Position numbers and translations under genes: made by a program. The notes under the pieces were generated by a model. That model searched no databases. It saw nothing but the letters and a program-made list of their open reading frames with translations, and was not told the DNA's origin. Positions 25,233 to 34,529 of a stretch of 64,000 nt of DNA are shown here, piece by piece. Source of the DNA: Trebonia sp963771985 (GTDB lineage: Bacteria > Actinomycetota > Actinomycetes > Streptosporangiales > Streptosporangiaceae); assembly GCA_963771985.1 (NCBI GenBank), contig CAVYVO010000018.1, positions 62,001-126,000 on the forward strand, read 5' to 3'. Position 1 is the stretch's first letter. The number at the start of each line of letters is the position of its first letter.

Positions 25233-26153
25233 TTGTCACCCCAAGGGGCTGAGCACGGGAAACTGCGGCTGATGGCCGTGCACGCGCACCCAGACGACGA
25301 GTCGAGCAAGGGTGCCGGAACGATGGCGCGGTATGTCCGCGAGGGCATCGAGGTCCTCGTCTGCACGATGACCGGCGGCGAGCGCGGTTCGGTCCTCAAC
25401 CCGGCGATGGACCGGCCCGAGGTCAAGGCCGAGATGGCCCGCATCCGGCGGGAGGAGATGGACAGGGCCCGCGAGATCCTCGGCGTCGGGCAGCGCTTTC
25501 TCGGCTTCGTCGACTCCGGCCTCCCGGAAGGCGACCCGAAGCCGCCGCTCCCCGAGGGCAGCTTCGGCCTGGTGCCGCTCGCCGAGGCGGCTAGCCCGCT
25601 GGTCGAGGCCGTCCGCGAGTTCCGGCCGCACGTGATCATCACCTACGACGAGAACGGCGGCTACCCGCATCCCGACCACATCAAGACCCATCAGGTCACG
25701 GTGGAGGCGTTCGAGGCGGCGGCGGACCCCGACCGGTACCCGGAAGCCGGCGGCGAGCCCTGGCAGCCCCTGAAGCTCTACTACTTCGTGTCCTTCCACC
25801 ACGCCAAGTACGCCGCGCTGCACGAGGAGATGGTCCGCCGCGGCCTCGAATCGCCGTACACGAAGATCTTCGAGGAGTGGGAGCAGCGCGCCCGCAAGCG
25901 CGCCGAACTGGGGATCAGGGACCTCGAGATCACCACCCGGGTCGACGTGGCCGACTACCTCGAGATCCGCGACCGCGCGCTGCTGGCGCACGCCACCCAG
26001 ATCGATCCGAACAGCTCGTGGTTCGCCTGCCCCCTCGACATCCAGCGCGCCGCGTGGCCCAGCGAGGACTATCATCTAGCTAGGTCGCTCGCTGACACCG
26101 AGCTGCCGGAAGCCGACCTGTTCGCGGGTGTCCTGGAGAGTGTGACACTTTGA
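25233..26153 (+). CDS. mca: Mycothiol S-conjugate amidase
   Basis: Cleaves mycothiol S-conjugates to release mercapturic acids, so electrophilic toxins can be exported, and regenerates GlcN-Ins. The LmbE-like zinc site is present: AHPDDE at residues 18-23 and HPDH at 146-149. GERGSVLNP and YTKIFEEWEQRARKRAELG are characteristic of Mca rather than the MshB deacetylase. The TTG at 25233 has GGAGGGA seven bases upstream; in-frame starts at 25170 and 25200 would lengthen it. Its presence shows the host makes mycothiol. It overlaps the next small gene. Confidence 0.88.
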   Translation: MSPQGAEHGKLRLMAVHAHPDDESSKGAGTMARYVREGIEVLVCTMTGGERGSVLNPAMDRPEVKAEMARIRREEMDRAREILGVGQRFLGFVDSGLPEGDPKPPLPEGSFGLVPLAEAASPLVEAVREFRPHVIITYDENGGYPHPDHIKTHQVTVEAFEAAADPDRYPEAGGEPWQPLKLYYFVSFHHAKYAALHEEMVRRGLESPYTKIFEEWEQRARKRAELGIRDLEITTRVDVADYLEIRDRALLAHATQIDPNSSWFACPLDIQRAAWPSEDYHLARSLADTELPEADLFAGVLESVTL

Positions 26154-26401
26154 CGTTCTTCGCCGCTGTGCTGAGCAGCAGTTCCAACGGCTCCACGCTG
26201 AACAATGTGGAGCCGGGACTGCTTGGCTTCCTTGTCGTGGCGGGGATCGGGATCGCCCTCGTCTTCCTGCTGCTCTCGATGAACAAGCAGTTCCGCAAGC
26301 TTCCGCCGCCCCCCGAGGAGACCACCGGGGAAACCGAGGGCGCGGAGACCACCACCACCAGCACCGGAACCACCACGTCCGGGGACGCTAACCGCGGTTA
26401 G
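26150..26401 (+). CDS. Small single-span membrane protein next to mca
   Basis: 83 residues starting at a TTG that overlaps the mca stop (TTGA). One membrane segment, GLLGFLVVAGIGIALVFLLL, is followed by a short basic patch (NKQFRKLP) and a disordered Glu/Thr-rich cytoplasmic tail. No family assigned from sequence. Translational coupling suggests it is made in step with Mca; an anchoring role is only a guess. Confidence 0.65.
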   Translation: MTFFAAVLSSSSNGSTLNNVEPGLLGFLVVAGIGIALVFLLLSMNKQFRKLPPPPEETTGETEGAETTTTSTGTTTSGDANRG

Positions 26402-26419
26402 GCCGGCGAGGACGACGGC

Positions 26420-29400
26420 ATGCTCGTTGTACACGGAATCTGGGCGTACGGCGCGCTGCAGCTATGGGCCGAGGACCCGTCGCTGCCCGCGAGCGCCCCG
26501 GCCCGCGCCGGCCGCCCGTCGCGCGCGCCGCGCCCGCATCCGTTCGCCGCGCCAGCGGCCGAACTGGCCGACGCGCTCGCCGGGCTGCCCGAGCCGCTGC
26601 CGGACCTGGCAAGGAAGGCCGTCGACGACGAGCTGACCCTGCGGCTGCCGACGGCCGGCGACGGGCCGCTCGCCTCGCCGGAACTCACCCGCCCGTCATC
26701 GGACGGGCCAGCAGCGGACGCGCCGGCGAGGCCGTCGCTGGCCGCCTGGCGGGTGCCGGTGCTCGCCTTCGACCCCGCGGCGGCCGCGGCGGCGCTCACG
26801 GTACTCGCCGGACAGCCGCCCGCGCACCTCGCATCCGGCGGTTCGGTCAGCTACCTGGCCGCCGTCGCGCGGTTCGCCGCCGACCTCGCGGCCCGCGGCC
26901 GCGTGCTGCCCGCGCTGGTCCCCGGCGACGACGGCTACGCCGCCCGCTGGCGCCCCGTGCTCGCCGCCGCCGACGCCCAGCGCGCCCGCGAGCTCGCCGC
27001 CGCTATGCCCCCGCTGTGCCGCGCGGCGGACGACGTCCCGGCCGGGACCGCGCTGGCCGGCATGCTCAACGCCCTCGCTGACTCCGCGGCTCGCGCCCGC
27101 TTGCGGTCGCCGCTCCTGTCCGCGCGCCGCGGCCGTCCCCCCGCCCGCACCGATTTGCCCGAACGTACCGTTGCGGCTCTCACCACCCCAGACGCGCGCG
27201 TCGAGGTGGTGACGCCGCAAGACGCGGCCGAAGCGGAGTCGCTGGCCGAAGCGCTGGCCGGCTGGCTGGCCAGCGCCCAGCTGCCCGTCGGCCCGGTCAG
27301 AACCTGCTTCCGCCTGATCGAGCCGGCCGACGACGCGTCCGACTGGCGGGTCGAGTTCGCGCTGCAGTCGGCGGAGGACCCGAGCCTGATGCTGACCGCG
27401 GCCGACGTGTGGGCCGGTGCCGGGTCCGGCTGGCTGGCCGGGGACGCGCATCCGGACGAGCTGCTGCTCGCCGGCCTCGGGGCGGCGGCCCGGCTGTTCC
27501 CCGAGCTCGACGAGGCGCTGCGGGAAGCGGCGCCCGCCGGGCTCACCCTGGGCACCGCGGGCGCGCTCGTGTTCCTGCGGGACACCGCCCCGCTACTGGC
27601 CGGCGCCGGGTTCGGCGTGCTGCTGCCGGACTGGGCCCGCAAGGCGCGCCTCGGGCTGAAGCTGACCACGCGGTCACGCTCGTCCGGATCGCCCTCGGCC
27701 AGGCAGTCCGCGTTCGGCCTCACCGACATCGTCGAGTTCCGGTACGACCTGGCCGTCGGTGACCAGGTGCTGTCCGCCGAGGAACTCGCCGAACTCGCCG
27801 CGATGAAGGTCCCGCTCGTCCGCATCCGCGGCCAGTGGGTGGAACTCGACGACAAGCACCTGACCGCCGCGCTGAAGTTCCTCGAGCGCAACCGGCCGGG
27901 CACGATGACCGCCGGGGAGGCGCTGCGCGCCGGCCTGCACGAAGCGGCCGACGATGTGCCGCTGACCGCGGTCAACGCCGACGGCTGGCTCGCCGACCTG
28001 CTGTCCGGGCAGGCCGACCGGCGGCTAGCGCCGCTCGCGACCCCGGACGGCTTCCACGGCGAGCTGCGGCCGTACCAGGAACGCGGCCTCGCCTGGCTGT
28101 CGTTCCTCGGCGAGCTCGGTCTCGGCGCGGTCCTCGCCGACGACATGGGCCTGGGCAAGACCGTCCAGCTGCTCGCGCTGATAGCCGCTCACGCTGCCGG
28201 GCCCACGTTGCTGGTGTGTCCTATGTCGCTGGTGGGGAACTGGCAGCGGGAGGCGGCGCGGTTCACTCCCGAGCTGCGGGTGCACGTCCACCACGGCGCG
28301 GAGCGGCTGGCCGGCGACGAGCTCGCCGCGGCGCTGGACGGCATGGACCTCGTCATCACCACCTACGGCGTCGCGACCAGGGACCGGGCGGCGCTCGGCC
28401 AGGTGAACTGGGCCCGGGTGGTGTGCGACGAGGCGCAGGCGATCAAGAACCACGGGACGGCGCAGGCGCGGGCGGTCCGCGCGCTGCCCGCGGCGACGCG
28501 GATCGCGCTCACCGGTACGCCGGTGGAGAACCAGCTTTCCGAGCTCTGGTCGATCATGGAGTTCGCCAGCCCCGGACTGCTCGGCCCCGCCAAAGCCTTC
28601 CGCGAGCGGTACGCGATCCCGGTGGAGCGCTACGGGGACGCCGAGGCGGCGCAGCGGCTCCGCCGGGTCACCCAGCCGTTCGTGCTGCGCCGGCTGAAGA
28701 CGGACAAGTCGATCATCAGCGACCTGCCGGAAAAGCAGGAGATGAAGGTCTGGTGCACCCTCACCAGGGAGCAGGCGAGCCTGTACCAGGCCACCGTCGA
28801 CGACATGCTCAGCCGGATCGACGAAGCCGCCGACGACATCACCAGGCGCGGCCTGGTGCTGGCCACGATGGCCAAGCTCAAGCAGGTGTGCAACCATCCC
28901 GCGCACCTGCTCGGCGACGGCTCCCGGCTGCCCGGCCGCTCCGGCAAGCTCGCCAGGCTTGAGGAGATCTGCGAGGAGATCGCGGCCGACGGCGACAAGG
29001 CGCTGTGCTTCACCCAGTACGCCGAGTTCGGCCGGATGCTGCAGCCGTACCTCACCGCCCGGATCGGCTGCCAGGTCCTGTTCCTGCACGGCGGCACGAC
29101 CAAGAAGCAGCGCGACACGATGGTCGCCCGCTTCCAGGAGGCGGACGAGCCGGTGCTGTTCCTGCTGTCGCTCAAGGCCGGCGGCACCGGGCTCAACCTG
29201 ACCGCCGCCAACCACGTCATCCACGTCGACCGGTGGTGGAACCCGGCCGTGGAGGAGCAGGCCACCGACCGGGCGTTCCGGATCGGCCAGCGCCGCGACG
29301 TCCAGGTCCGCAAGTTCGTCTGCGTCGGCACGCTCGAGGAGCGGATAGACGCCATGATCGAGGAGAAGAAGGCCCTCGCCGAGCAGATCGTGGGCACCGG

Positions 29401-29479
29401 CGAGAGCTGGCTCGCCGGGCTGTCCACCGCCCGGCTGCGCGAGGTCGTCGCGCTGTCCGAAGACGCGGTGCCGGAATGA
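26420..29479 (+). CDS. SNF2 family DEAD/DEAH-box helicase
   Basis: 1019-residue double-stranded-nucleic-acid translocase of the bacterial RapA/HepA-related SNF2 group. The N-terminal 520 residues are the Ala-rich region typical of actinobacterial members, with a SNF2-associated domain. Helicase motifs: Walker A DDMGLGKT (Lys580), DEAQ at 670-673, TGTPVEN, then GGTGLNLTAA and DRAFRIGQ (motifs V and VI). It may remodel RNA polymerase or DNA-protein complexes. The stop overlaps the SWIM gene start as ATGA, so the two are a functional unit. Confidence 0.9.
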   Translation: MLVVHGIWAYGALQLWAEDPSLPASAPARAGRPSRAPRPHPFAAPAAELADALAGLPEPLPDLARKAVDDELTLRLPTAGDGPLASPELTRPSSDGPAADAPARPSLAAWRVPVLAFDPAAAAAALTVLAGQPPAHLASGGSVSYLAAVARFAADLAARGRVLPALVPGDDGYAARWRPVLAAADAQRARELAAAMPPLCRAADDVPAGTALAGMLNALADSAARARLRSPLLSARRGRPPARTDLPERTVAALTTPDARVEVVTPQDAAEAESLAEALAGWLASAQLPVGPVRTCFRLIEPADDASDWRVEFALQSAEDPSLMLTAADVWAGAGSGWLAGDAHPDELLLAGLGAAARLFPELDEALREAAPAGLTLGTAGALVFLRDTAPLLAGAGFGVLLPDWARKARLGLKLTTRSRSSGSPSARQSAFGLTDIVEFRYDLAVGDQVLSAEELAELAAMKVPLVRIRGQWVELDDKHLTAALKFLERNRPGTMTAGEALRAGLHEAADDVPLTAVNADGWLADLLSGQADRRLAPLATPDGFHGELRPYQERGLAWLSFLGELGLGAVLADDMGLGKTVQLLALIAAHAAGPTLLVCPMSLVGNWQREAARFTPELRVHVHHGAERLAGDELAAALDGMDLVITTYGVATRDRAALGQVNWARVVCDEAQAIKNHGTAQARAVRALPAATRIALTGTPVENQLSELWSIMEFASPGLLGPAKAFRERYAIPVERYGDAEAAQRLRRVTQPFVLRRLKTDKSIISDLPEKQEMKVWCTLTREQASLYQATVDDMLSRIDEAADDITRRGLVLATMAKLKQVCNHPAHLLGDGSRLPGRSGKLARLEEICEEIAADGDKALCFTQYAEFGRMLQPYLTARIGCQVLFLHGGTTKKQRDTMVARFQEADEPVLFLLSLKAGGTGLNLTAANHVIHVDRWWNPAVEEQATDRAFRIGQRRDVQVRKFVCVGTLEERIDAMIEEKKALAEQIVGTGESWLAGLSTARLREVVALSEDAVPE

Positions 29480-30393
29480 GCCCGCCGCGCTGGTGGGGGG
29501 AGGCCTCGGGCGGCCCGATCTCCGTCGAAGGCGGAGTCAAGGCGCGGAGCAAGCGCGGCGCGATCGGCGAGCAGTGGTGGTCGCGGCGGTTCATCGCCGT
29601 GCTCGAGTCCTACGGCATGAGCGGCCGGCTGCAGCGCGGCCGCAGCTACGCCCGAAAGGGCCAGGTCCTGGAGTTCACGCTCCGCCAGGGCATGGTCACC
29701 GCACGAGTCCAGGGATCGCGACCGCTGCCGTACAAGGTGGGCATCGGCGTGCTGCCGCTGACCACCGCGCAGTGGCGGGTGGTGGAGGAGCGGCTGGCCA
29801 GTCAGGCGCTGTTCCGGGCCAAACTGCTCGCGGGGGAGATGCCCGCGGAGATCGAGGAGGTCTTCGCCGACTGCGGCACGCCGCTGTTCCCGCGGTCGGC
29901 CGCCGACCTGGACATGCACTGCAGTTGCCCGGACTGGGAGGTGCCGTGCAAGCATCTCGCCGCGGTCTGCTACGTGCTGGCCGAGGCGTTCGACGACGAC
30001 CCGTTCGGGATGCTGGCCTGGCGCGGGCGCACCCGCGAGGCGCTGCTCGCCGCGCTCAGGCAGGGCGGCCCGCGCGGCGGCGGTGGCGATGCCGCCGGCC
30101 CCGCCGGCCCCGCCGGCGCGGCCGGCCCCGCCGGGGAAGCCGGGGCGACGCGGGCCGTGCTGGCGGACGTGACGGGGGTGCCGCTCGGGCGGGCACTGGC
30201 GGACTTCTGGTCGCCGGGGCTCAGCGTGGCACGGCTGCGGGCGCTGGCCGCCCCGCCCCCGGCGACCGTGGTCCCCGACCTGCTGCTGCGGATGTCCGAC
30301 CCGCTGCCGGTCACCGTGCGCGGCAAGGACCTTCGCGACGTCCTCGCGCCCGCCTACGAGCAATTCGCCGCGGCGCCGGAGGACGACGGGTAG
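29476..30393 (+). CDS. SWIM zinc-finger protein
   Basis: 305 residues. The SWIM motif CxC...CxH is intact: Cys149, Cys151, Cys158 and His160 in CSCPDWEVPCKH. The N-terminus (WWGEASGGPISVEGGVKARS then GEQWWSRRFIAVLE) is the standard lead-in of bacterial SWIM proteins paired with SNF2 helicases. A GPA-type low-complexity stretch lies near residues 200-220. Start ATG overlaps the helicase stop. It probably gives the helicase nucleic-acid or protein contacts. Last gene of the unit; a hairpin at 30482-30505 follows. Confidence 0.87.
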   Translation: MSPPRWWGEASGGPISVEGGVKARSKRGAIGEQWWSRRFIAVLESYGMSGRLQRGRSYARKGQVLEFTLRQGMVTARVQGSRPLPYKVGIGVLPLTTAQWRVVEERLASQALFRAKLLAGEMPAEIEEVFADCGTPLFPRSAADLDMHCSCPDWEVPCKHLAAVCYVLAEAFDDDPFGMLAWRGRTREALLAALRQGGPRGGGGDAAGPAGPAGAAGPAGEAGATRAVLADVTGVPLGRALADFWSPGLSVARLRALAAPPPATVVPDLLLRMSDPLPVTVRGKDLRDVLAPAYEQFAAAPEDDG

Positions 30394-30481
30394 CCGCCTG
30401 AGCGAGTGGGCCGATTACGCAATCGAGCACCCTAGAGCGGGACGCGCCAGTAGCCCGATGGCTGGCGCCCGCGTGCCGGCG

Positions 30482-30505
30482 AGCCGCCTCGTGATTGAGG
30501 CGGCT
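30482..30505 (+). terminator. Hairpin terminator after the SWIM gene
   Basis: Perfect 9-bp stem AGCCGCCTC/GAGGCGGCT with a six-base loop, 89 bases past the stop. There is no long U tract, as is common in actinobacteria. Confidence 0.6.
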
Positions 30506-30827
30506 TATGGGCGGTAAGTGAGCGCCGGTGAGCTCTGTGGCGGTGGATGCCCGCGCCGGGGCTGGTCGGCGGCCGGCTGATCGGGCACACCGCCCGTTTC
30601 ACACCCTTATCTCCCGTTACGTGAAGCCCCGTTCCCCGGCATCCGCCAGGCTTTGAGTGCAGATTCCCGCGCCATGGCACCGGAAATCGCAATCAGAGCG
30701 CCAGGCCGCATGCACAAAAGCCGCATTCCGGGCACCTCTGGCCGGGAACCGGCCGCGGAGGGCCAGTGAACCACATCACGGGCACACGACACGCCGGAGA
30801 ATCACCTTGTTCCGGAACGTTGCCTAG

Positions 30828-30855
30828 AGCGGGTCGATCGCGCAATCGACCCGCT
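30828..30855 (-). terminator. Hairpin terminator after the acidic protein gene
   Basis: Perfect 11-bp stem AGCGGGTCGAT/ATCGACCCGCT with a six-base loop, 12 bases beyond the stop of the minus-strand gene at 30867. No U tract. Confidence 0.65.
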
Positions 30856-30866
30856 GGCTCGCCGGG

Positions 30867-32189
30867 TTAGGACTCCGTCCAGGCGCGCTGCATCGCCTCG
30901 GGCAGCCCCCACCAGCCCAGGGCGGTGAGATGGTCGTCCTCGTCGATCGCGCCGAGCACGCTCCACATGGCGGTCACGTGCAGGAACAGGCCCTCGATGC
31001 TGAGCTCGTCGAAATCGTCATCGTCGAAGTCTTCGAGGTCGGAGTCGAAGGCATCGTCGTCCTCGTCCTCGTCCTCGTAGTCGTCCTCGTCTTCGTCGTC
31101 TTCGAGGCCGGCGATCTCGCCCGGGTCGAAGTCCCTGACGTACCGCGCGAGGTCGGCGGCCGAGGCGGGCGTCCCCGGGCCGCCGGTGACCAATGCCGAC
31201 ATGACCGCGAGCCAGTCGAAGTGGTCGAGCGCGCACACCGCGGCCATCGCGGCCGACATCTCGTCGGGCTCGCCGTCCTCGTCGGTACCGGGGCCGTCGC
31301 CGGGGTCGCCGAAATCGAGGTCCTCGTCTTCGGCCCACTCCATGGCGCGGGCGAACTCCTTGTCCTCCTCCGACAGCGGATCGCCCTGCGGAGACGCCAC
31401 CGACGTGGCGAGCGTGAGCCACATCTCGGCGTCGTCGGCCGGCAGCGAGTCCGCGTTGCGGCCGCTGAACGAGACGAGCATCTGGCCCGGCCAGCCCGGC
31501 CGCGCGATGTCCTCGCGCAGCCTGGCGACGGCCGCGCGGAGTTCGGCGGCGGGGAGCTGGCGCTCGCCCACTGTCGCGAGCACGGACCGCAGGGCGTTCA
31601 GCGCCTCGGCGTCGGCCGCCGCCCAGTCGGCGAGGAAGGCCTCGTCCTGCTCGTCGAGAAGCACCGTCATCGGCACCCGCCCGTCGGGCAGCGGAGTGGT
31701 CATCCACCGCTCCTGCAGCGACAGGTACTCCTGGCGCGCCCCGGTGTCCTCGGTGACCAGCTTGTCGGGATCGATCTCCCCGGCGGCCAGGCGCTCCTCC
31801 AGGTAGCGCACCAGCCGAGCGTGCATCTCCTCCTGCAGCGGACTGCGCTGAGACGGCTCTTCCCAGACGTGCAGGCCGATGATCCCCGTCGGTTCCGTAC
31901 CGGTGGCCTCGAGCCACCCGTGGACGTCACCGAACGTCGCCTCATGGTCGTTGATCTTGTGCAGGATGGCTTCCGCGGAATCCCAGAACGCCGCGGACAG
32001 CGGGTTTCCGGCCGCGAGCAGGCCGCGCCTGATGCCGGGAAGCGATGCGAGCGCATCCTCCGATGGCACGCTGAGGAGGGCTATTGCGACGTCGCGGCGC
32101 CGTAGCTCCCCGAGCGGGCGCCCGGCTAGCTCAGCGACACGATCAGCTTCGAGTTCCACGCCTCGCAGCGTACGACGACCACGTCCCAC
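30867..32189 (-). CDS. Highly acidic protein of unknown function
   Basis: 440 residues, not recognised. The first 330 residues are mixed helical with no catalytic motif visible. Residues about 355-405 are almost entirely Asp and Glu, with DDEDEDDYEDEDEDDDAF as the core, followed by a hydrophobic, Trp-containing C-terminus (WGLPEAMQRAW). An internal GTG at 32159 with a GAGG before it is a possible start. It lies 30 bases downstream of serS on the same strand and could be read with it. The acid run could mimic nucleic acid or bind divalent cations; neither is shown. Confidence 0.7.
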   Translation of the reverse strand: MGRGRRTLRGVELEADRVAELAGRPLGELRRRDVAIALLSVPSEDALASLPGIRRGLLAAGNPLSAAFWDSAEAILHKINDHEATFGDVHGWLEATGTEPTGIIGLHVWEEPSQRSPLQEEMHARLVRYLEERLAAGEIDPDKLVTEDTGARQEYLSLQERWMTTPLPDGRVPMTVLLDEQDEAFLADWAAADAEALNALRSVLATVGERQLPAAELRAAVARLREDIARPGWPGQMLVSFSGRNADSLPADDAEMWLTLATSVASPQGDPLSEEDKEFARAMEWAEDEDLDFGDPGDGPGTDEDGEPDEMSAAMAAVCALDHFDWLAVMSALVTGGPGTPASAADLARYVRDFDPGEIAGLEDDEDEDDYEDEDEDDDAFDSDLEDFDDDDFDELSIEGLFLHVTAMWSVLGAIDEDDHLTALGWWGLPEAMQRAWTES

Positions 32190-32219
32190 CGCGCACCGCC
32201 CTCCGGTCTTCCCGTGATG

Positions 32220-33482
32220 TCACAGCTCGGCCCGGCCGCCCAGATACGGACGCAGCACTTCCGGAATCCGGACGCGTCCGTCCGCGGTCTGGTAGTTCTC
32301 GACGAGCGCGGCGAGCAGCCGCGGCGTGGCGATGGCCGTGTTGTTCAGCGTGTAGGCGAACTTCACGGTCCCGTCGGTGTCGCGGTACCTGATGCTGGCC
32401 CGCCGGGCCTGCCAGTCGTGCAGCGAGGAGCAGCTGTGCGTCTCGCGGAACCGGCCGAGCGACGGGAACCAGGTGTTGATGTCGTTCATCCGGTACTTGC
32501 CGGCGCCCATGTCGCCGGTGGCGCACTCCACGACCTCGTAGTGCAGGCCGAGACCCTGCAGCAGGTGCTCCGCGGCCCCGAGGATCTCCGCGTGCCAGCG
32601 GTCGGATTCCTCGTCATCGGCCGCGCAGATAACGAACTGCTCGACCTTCTCGAATTGATGCACTCGGAGCAGCCCGCGCACGTCGCGGCCCGCGCTGCCG
32701 GCCTCCCGGCGGAAGCACGGCGAGATGCCGGCGTAGCGGATGGGCAGCGCCTTGGCGTCCAGGATCTCCCCGGAGTGCAGCCCGACGAGCGCGACCTCGG
32801 CCGTGCCGGCCAGGTACAGGTCGTCCGCGGTGACCGCGTAGGTCTCTTCTCGGTGCCCGGGGAACTGGCCGGTCCCGATCAGCGGCTCCTCCCGCACCAG
32901 CGAGGGCACGGAAATGACGGTGGACCCGAGCTCCGCGAGGTAGTCGAGCGCGTACGACAGCATCGCCCGCTCGAGCATGACCGTGTCGCCGGTCAGCGCG
33001 TAGGCGCGCTCGCCCGCCACCTTCCTGGCCCGGGCGAACTCGGCCCAGCCGCGGCTCTCGAGGAGTTCCACGTGGTCTTTGGGCTCGAAGTCGAAGACCG
33101 GCCTCTCGCCCCACGTCTTGATCGTGACGTTGGCGGACTCGTCCGGGCCGACAGGCGTGCCCGTCCACGGGATCATGGGGGTGAGCAGGAGCAGGCCCTG
33201 CAGTTCGTCGTTGACCTTGGTGAGCTGGTCGCGGACGCTCCTCAGGAGGAGGTCCTGCTCCTCGTGTTCCGCCTTCAGCTTCGCGCGCGTGGCCTCGTCC
33301 GCCTTCGCGAACTCCTTGGCGAAGCTCTTGCGCCGGGTCTGCGCCTCGTCAAGCTCACGCTGCAGCTCACGACTGATCTGGTCCAGGCGCAGCAGTTCGT
33401 CGACGTCGAGGTCGATGCCCTTGACCCGGACCGCCGCCTTTACGGCTTCCGGGTTTTCCCTGATGAATCGTCTGTCGAGCAT
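32220..33482 (-). CDS. serS: Seryl-tRNA synthetase
   Basis: Class II aminoacyl-tRNA synthetase charging tRNA-Ser (and tRNA-Sec where present). 420 residues. The N-terminal coiled-coil arm that grips the long variable arm spans about residues 30-105 (LRLDQISRELQRELDEAQTR region). Motif 2 is FRREAGSAGRDVRGLLRVHQ and motif 3 is in TLNNTAIATPRLLAALVE. Full length with all class II motifs, so active. Probably co-transcribed with the acidic protein gene downstream. Confidence 0.96.
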   Translation of the reverse strand: MLDRRFIRENPEAVKAAVRVKGIDLDVDELLRLDQISRELQRELDEAQTRRKSFAKEFAKADEATRAKLKAEHEEQDLLLRSVRDQLTKVNDELQGLLLLTPMIPWTGTPVGPDESANVTIKTWGERPVFDFEPKDHVELLESRGWAEFARARKVAGERAYALTGDTVMLERAMLSYALDYLAELGSTVISVPSLVREEPLIGTGQFPGHREETYAVTADDLYLAGTAEVALVGLHSGEILDAKALPIRYAGISPCFRREAGSAGRDVRGLLRVHQFEKVEQFVICAADDEESDRWHAEILGAAEHLLQGLGLHYEVVECATGDMGAGKYRMNDINTWFPSLGRFRETHSCSSLHDWQARRASIRYRDTDGTVKFAYTLNNTAIATPRLLAALVENYQTADGRVRIPEVLRPYLGGRAEL

Positions 33483-33591
33483 GGTGACGTGTCAGTCCTC
33501 GGTGCGAGTTGGCTTTGCCTTCGCCACGGAACGCTACCAGGAGTGGCGTGCCGCGTGCTGACCCCGGCGAGGTCGCCGGTACGTTGAGGCC

Positions 33592-34032
33592 ATGCTCGTG
33601 ACCAACCATGTGCTGTCCGGTGCGGTGATAGGCGGCGCGGTCCGTCGGCCGGTGCCCGCCTTCTTGCTCGGCGTGACGTCGCACTTCGCGCTCGATGCCG
33701 TGCCGCACTGGGGCAAGTGGGGCAGCCGGCGTCGCTTCCTGCGCGTCGCGGTGCCGGACGGCCTGGCGGGGCTGGCCGCCATCGGCGCCTTCGCGGCGAT
33801 CGCGCCGCCGGACCGGCGGCTGGCGGTGCTGGCCGGAATGGCCGGAGCCGCCCTGCCGGACATCGACAAGCCGTCACGACTCTGGTTCGGACGATCGCCC
33901 TTCCCGCACGCGGTAAACAAGTTCCACTCGGCCATCCAGCGCGAGGCGCCCGGCCGCGCCCGGAACGAACTCGCCGCCGCGGCAATCTTCGCCGCCGCCG
34001 CACTAGCCCTGCTCCGGTACCGGCGCGGCTAA
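33592..34032 (+). CDS. YdjM-like (DUF457) small membrane protein
   Basis: 146 residues with two or three membrane segments. TNHVLSGAVIGGAV, SHFALDAVPHW (HxxxD and PHW) and ALPDIDKP are the conserved His/Asp blocks of the YdjM/DUF457 family of inner-membrane, possibly metal-binding proteins. In Enterobacteria YdjM is LexA-controlled; no SOS box was looked for successfully here. Transcribed alone. Copy 1 of the dispersed inverted element begins 75 bases after its stop. Confidence 0.7.
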   Translation: MLVTNHVLSGAVIGGAVRRPVPAFLLGVTSHFALDAVPHWGKWGSRRRFLRVAVPDGLAGLAAIGAFAAIAPPDRRLAVLAGMAGAALPDIDKPSRLWFGRSPFPHAVNKFHSAIQREAPGRARNELAAAAIFAAAALALLRYRRG

Positions 34033-34106
34033 CGCGGCTGGTGTGGCCAACGCGGCTGACGCGGCTCAGCCGGTCGCGCAATCGGCCCGGGAAGAGGGCT
34101 CTGCCG

Positions 34107-34252
34107 CACATTCCTGGATGACAACGTCGCCCGCCCGCCGTATTTTCCTTATGAACGTCCCAAGATCGAATTAACGTGAAAGATAACCGGCCCCATAGGG
34201 CGTAGAATCCTTCACGTTATCGAAATTCGACGAGGAGCAGGACGCCGGACGG
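34107..34252 (+). repeat. Two-copy dispersed element, copy 1
   Basis: A 146-base element that recurs in inverted orientation at 52014-52170. 34124-34157 (34 bases) is identical in both; the rest is about 80 percent alike by eye with one 10-12 base indel. The inner part forms a hairpin with arms AACGTGAAAGAT and ATCCTTCACGTT and a GCCC-CATA-GGGC tip. Both copies sit just downstream of a gene in the same relative orientation. No open frame of note. Could be a miniature mobile element or a structured RNA. Confidence 0.8.
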
Positions 34253-34447
34253 TCACAATCACCACAGCTGCCACAGCCGCCGCGGTGCGTGTGCCGCAAA
34301 CGCGGCACCATTCGCCGCACAGGCCACTGCCGTTCACTTCGTGCACCCTAGCAGTCGATTCTCGCCCGAATTATCCGAAACGTCTATGCGTAGAGTGTGC
34401 GAAGTCATGGTTGCGGGTCGGTCGGAGTGGGGCGATTTCCGGTTGGA

Positions 34448-34484
34448 TGTGTCCTTCGGGGTGATATGCGCCCCGGAGGACACA
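34448..34484 (-). terminator. Hairpin downstream of the DUF4389 gene
   Basis: 14-bp stem (34448-34461 with 34471-34484) broken only by one T/G pairing, with a nine-base loop. It lies 45 bases beyond the minus-strand stop. Confidence 0.65.
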
Positions 34485-34496
34485 TATGAGCGCGCG

Positions 34497-34515
34497 GCCG
34501 CCTTTGGAAGGCGGC
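34497..34515 (-). terminator. Second hairpin downstream of the DUF4389 gene
   Basis: Perfect 8-bp stem GCCGCCTT/AAGGCGGC with a three-base loop, 14 bases after the stop. It is probably the first of two tandem terminators. Confidence 0.6.
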
Positions 34516-34529
34516 GCCACGGGGCTGGC

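Larger units (their letters stand above)
30394..30866. other. Intergenic region with two hairpins
   Basis: Convergent gap between the SWIM gene and the acidic protein gene. It has no convincing coding frame. Two perfect hairpins near its ends (30482-30505 and 30828-30855) look like terminators for the two flanking genes. The middle shows no recognisable feature. Confidence 0.5.
34033..34529. other. Convergent intergenic region with dispersed element and hairpins
   Basis: 497 bases between convergent genes, lower in G/C than its surroundings. It contains copy 1 of the two-copy element (34107-34252) and, nearer the DUF4389 gene, two hairpins (34448-34484 and 34497-34515) placed to end that gene's transcript. 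The 34253-34447 part has no recognised feature. Confidence 0.6.

Noticed and set aside
28025..30363. Long minus-strand frames (399 and 577 codons) opposite the SNF2 and SWIM genes.
   Set aside because: Antisense shadows; the plus strand has intact helicase and SWIM motifs.
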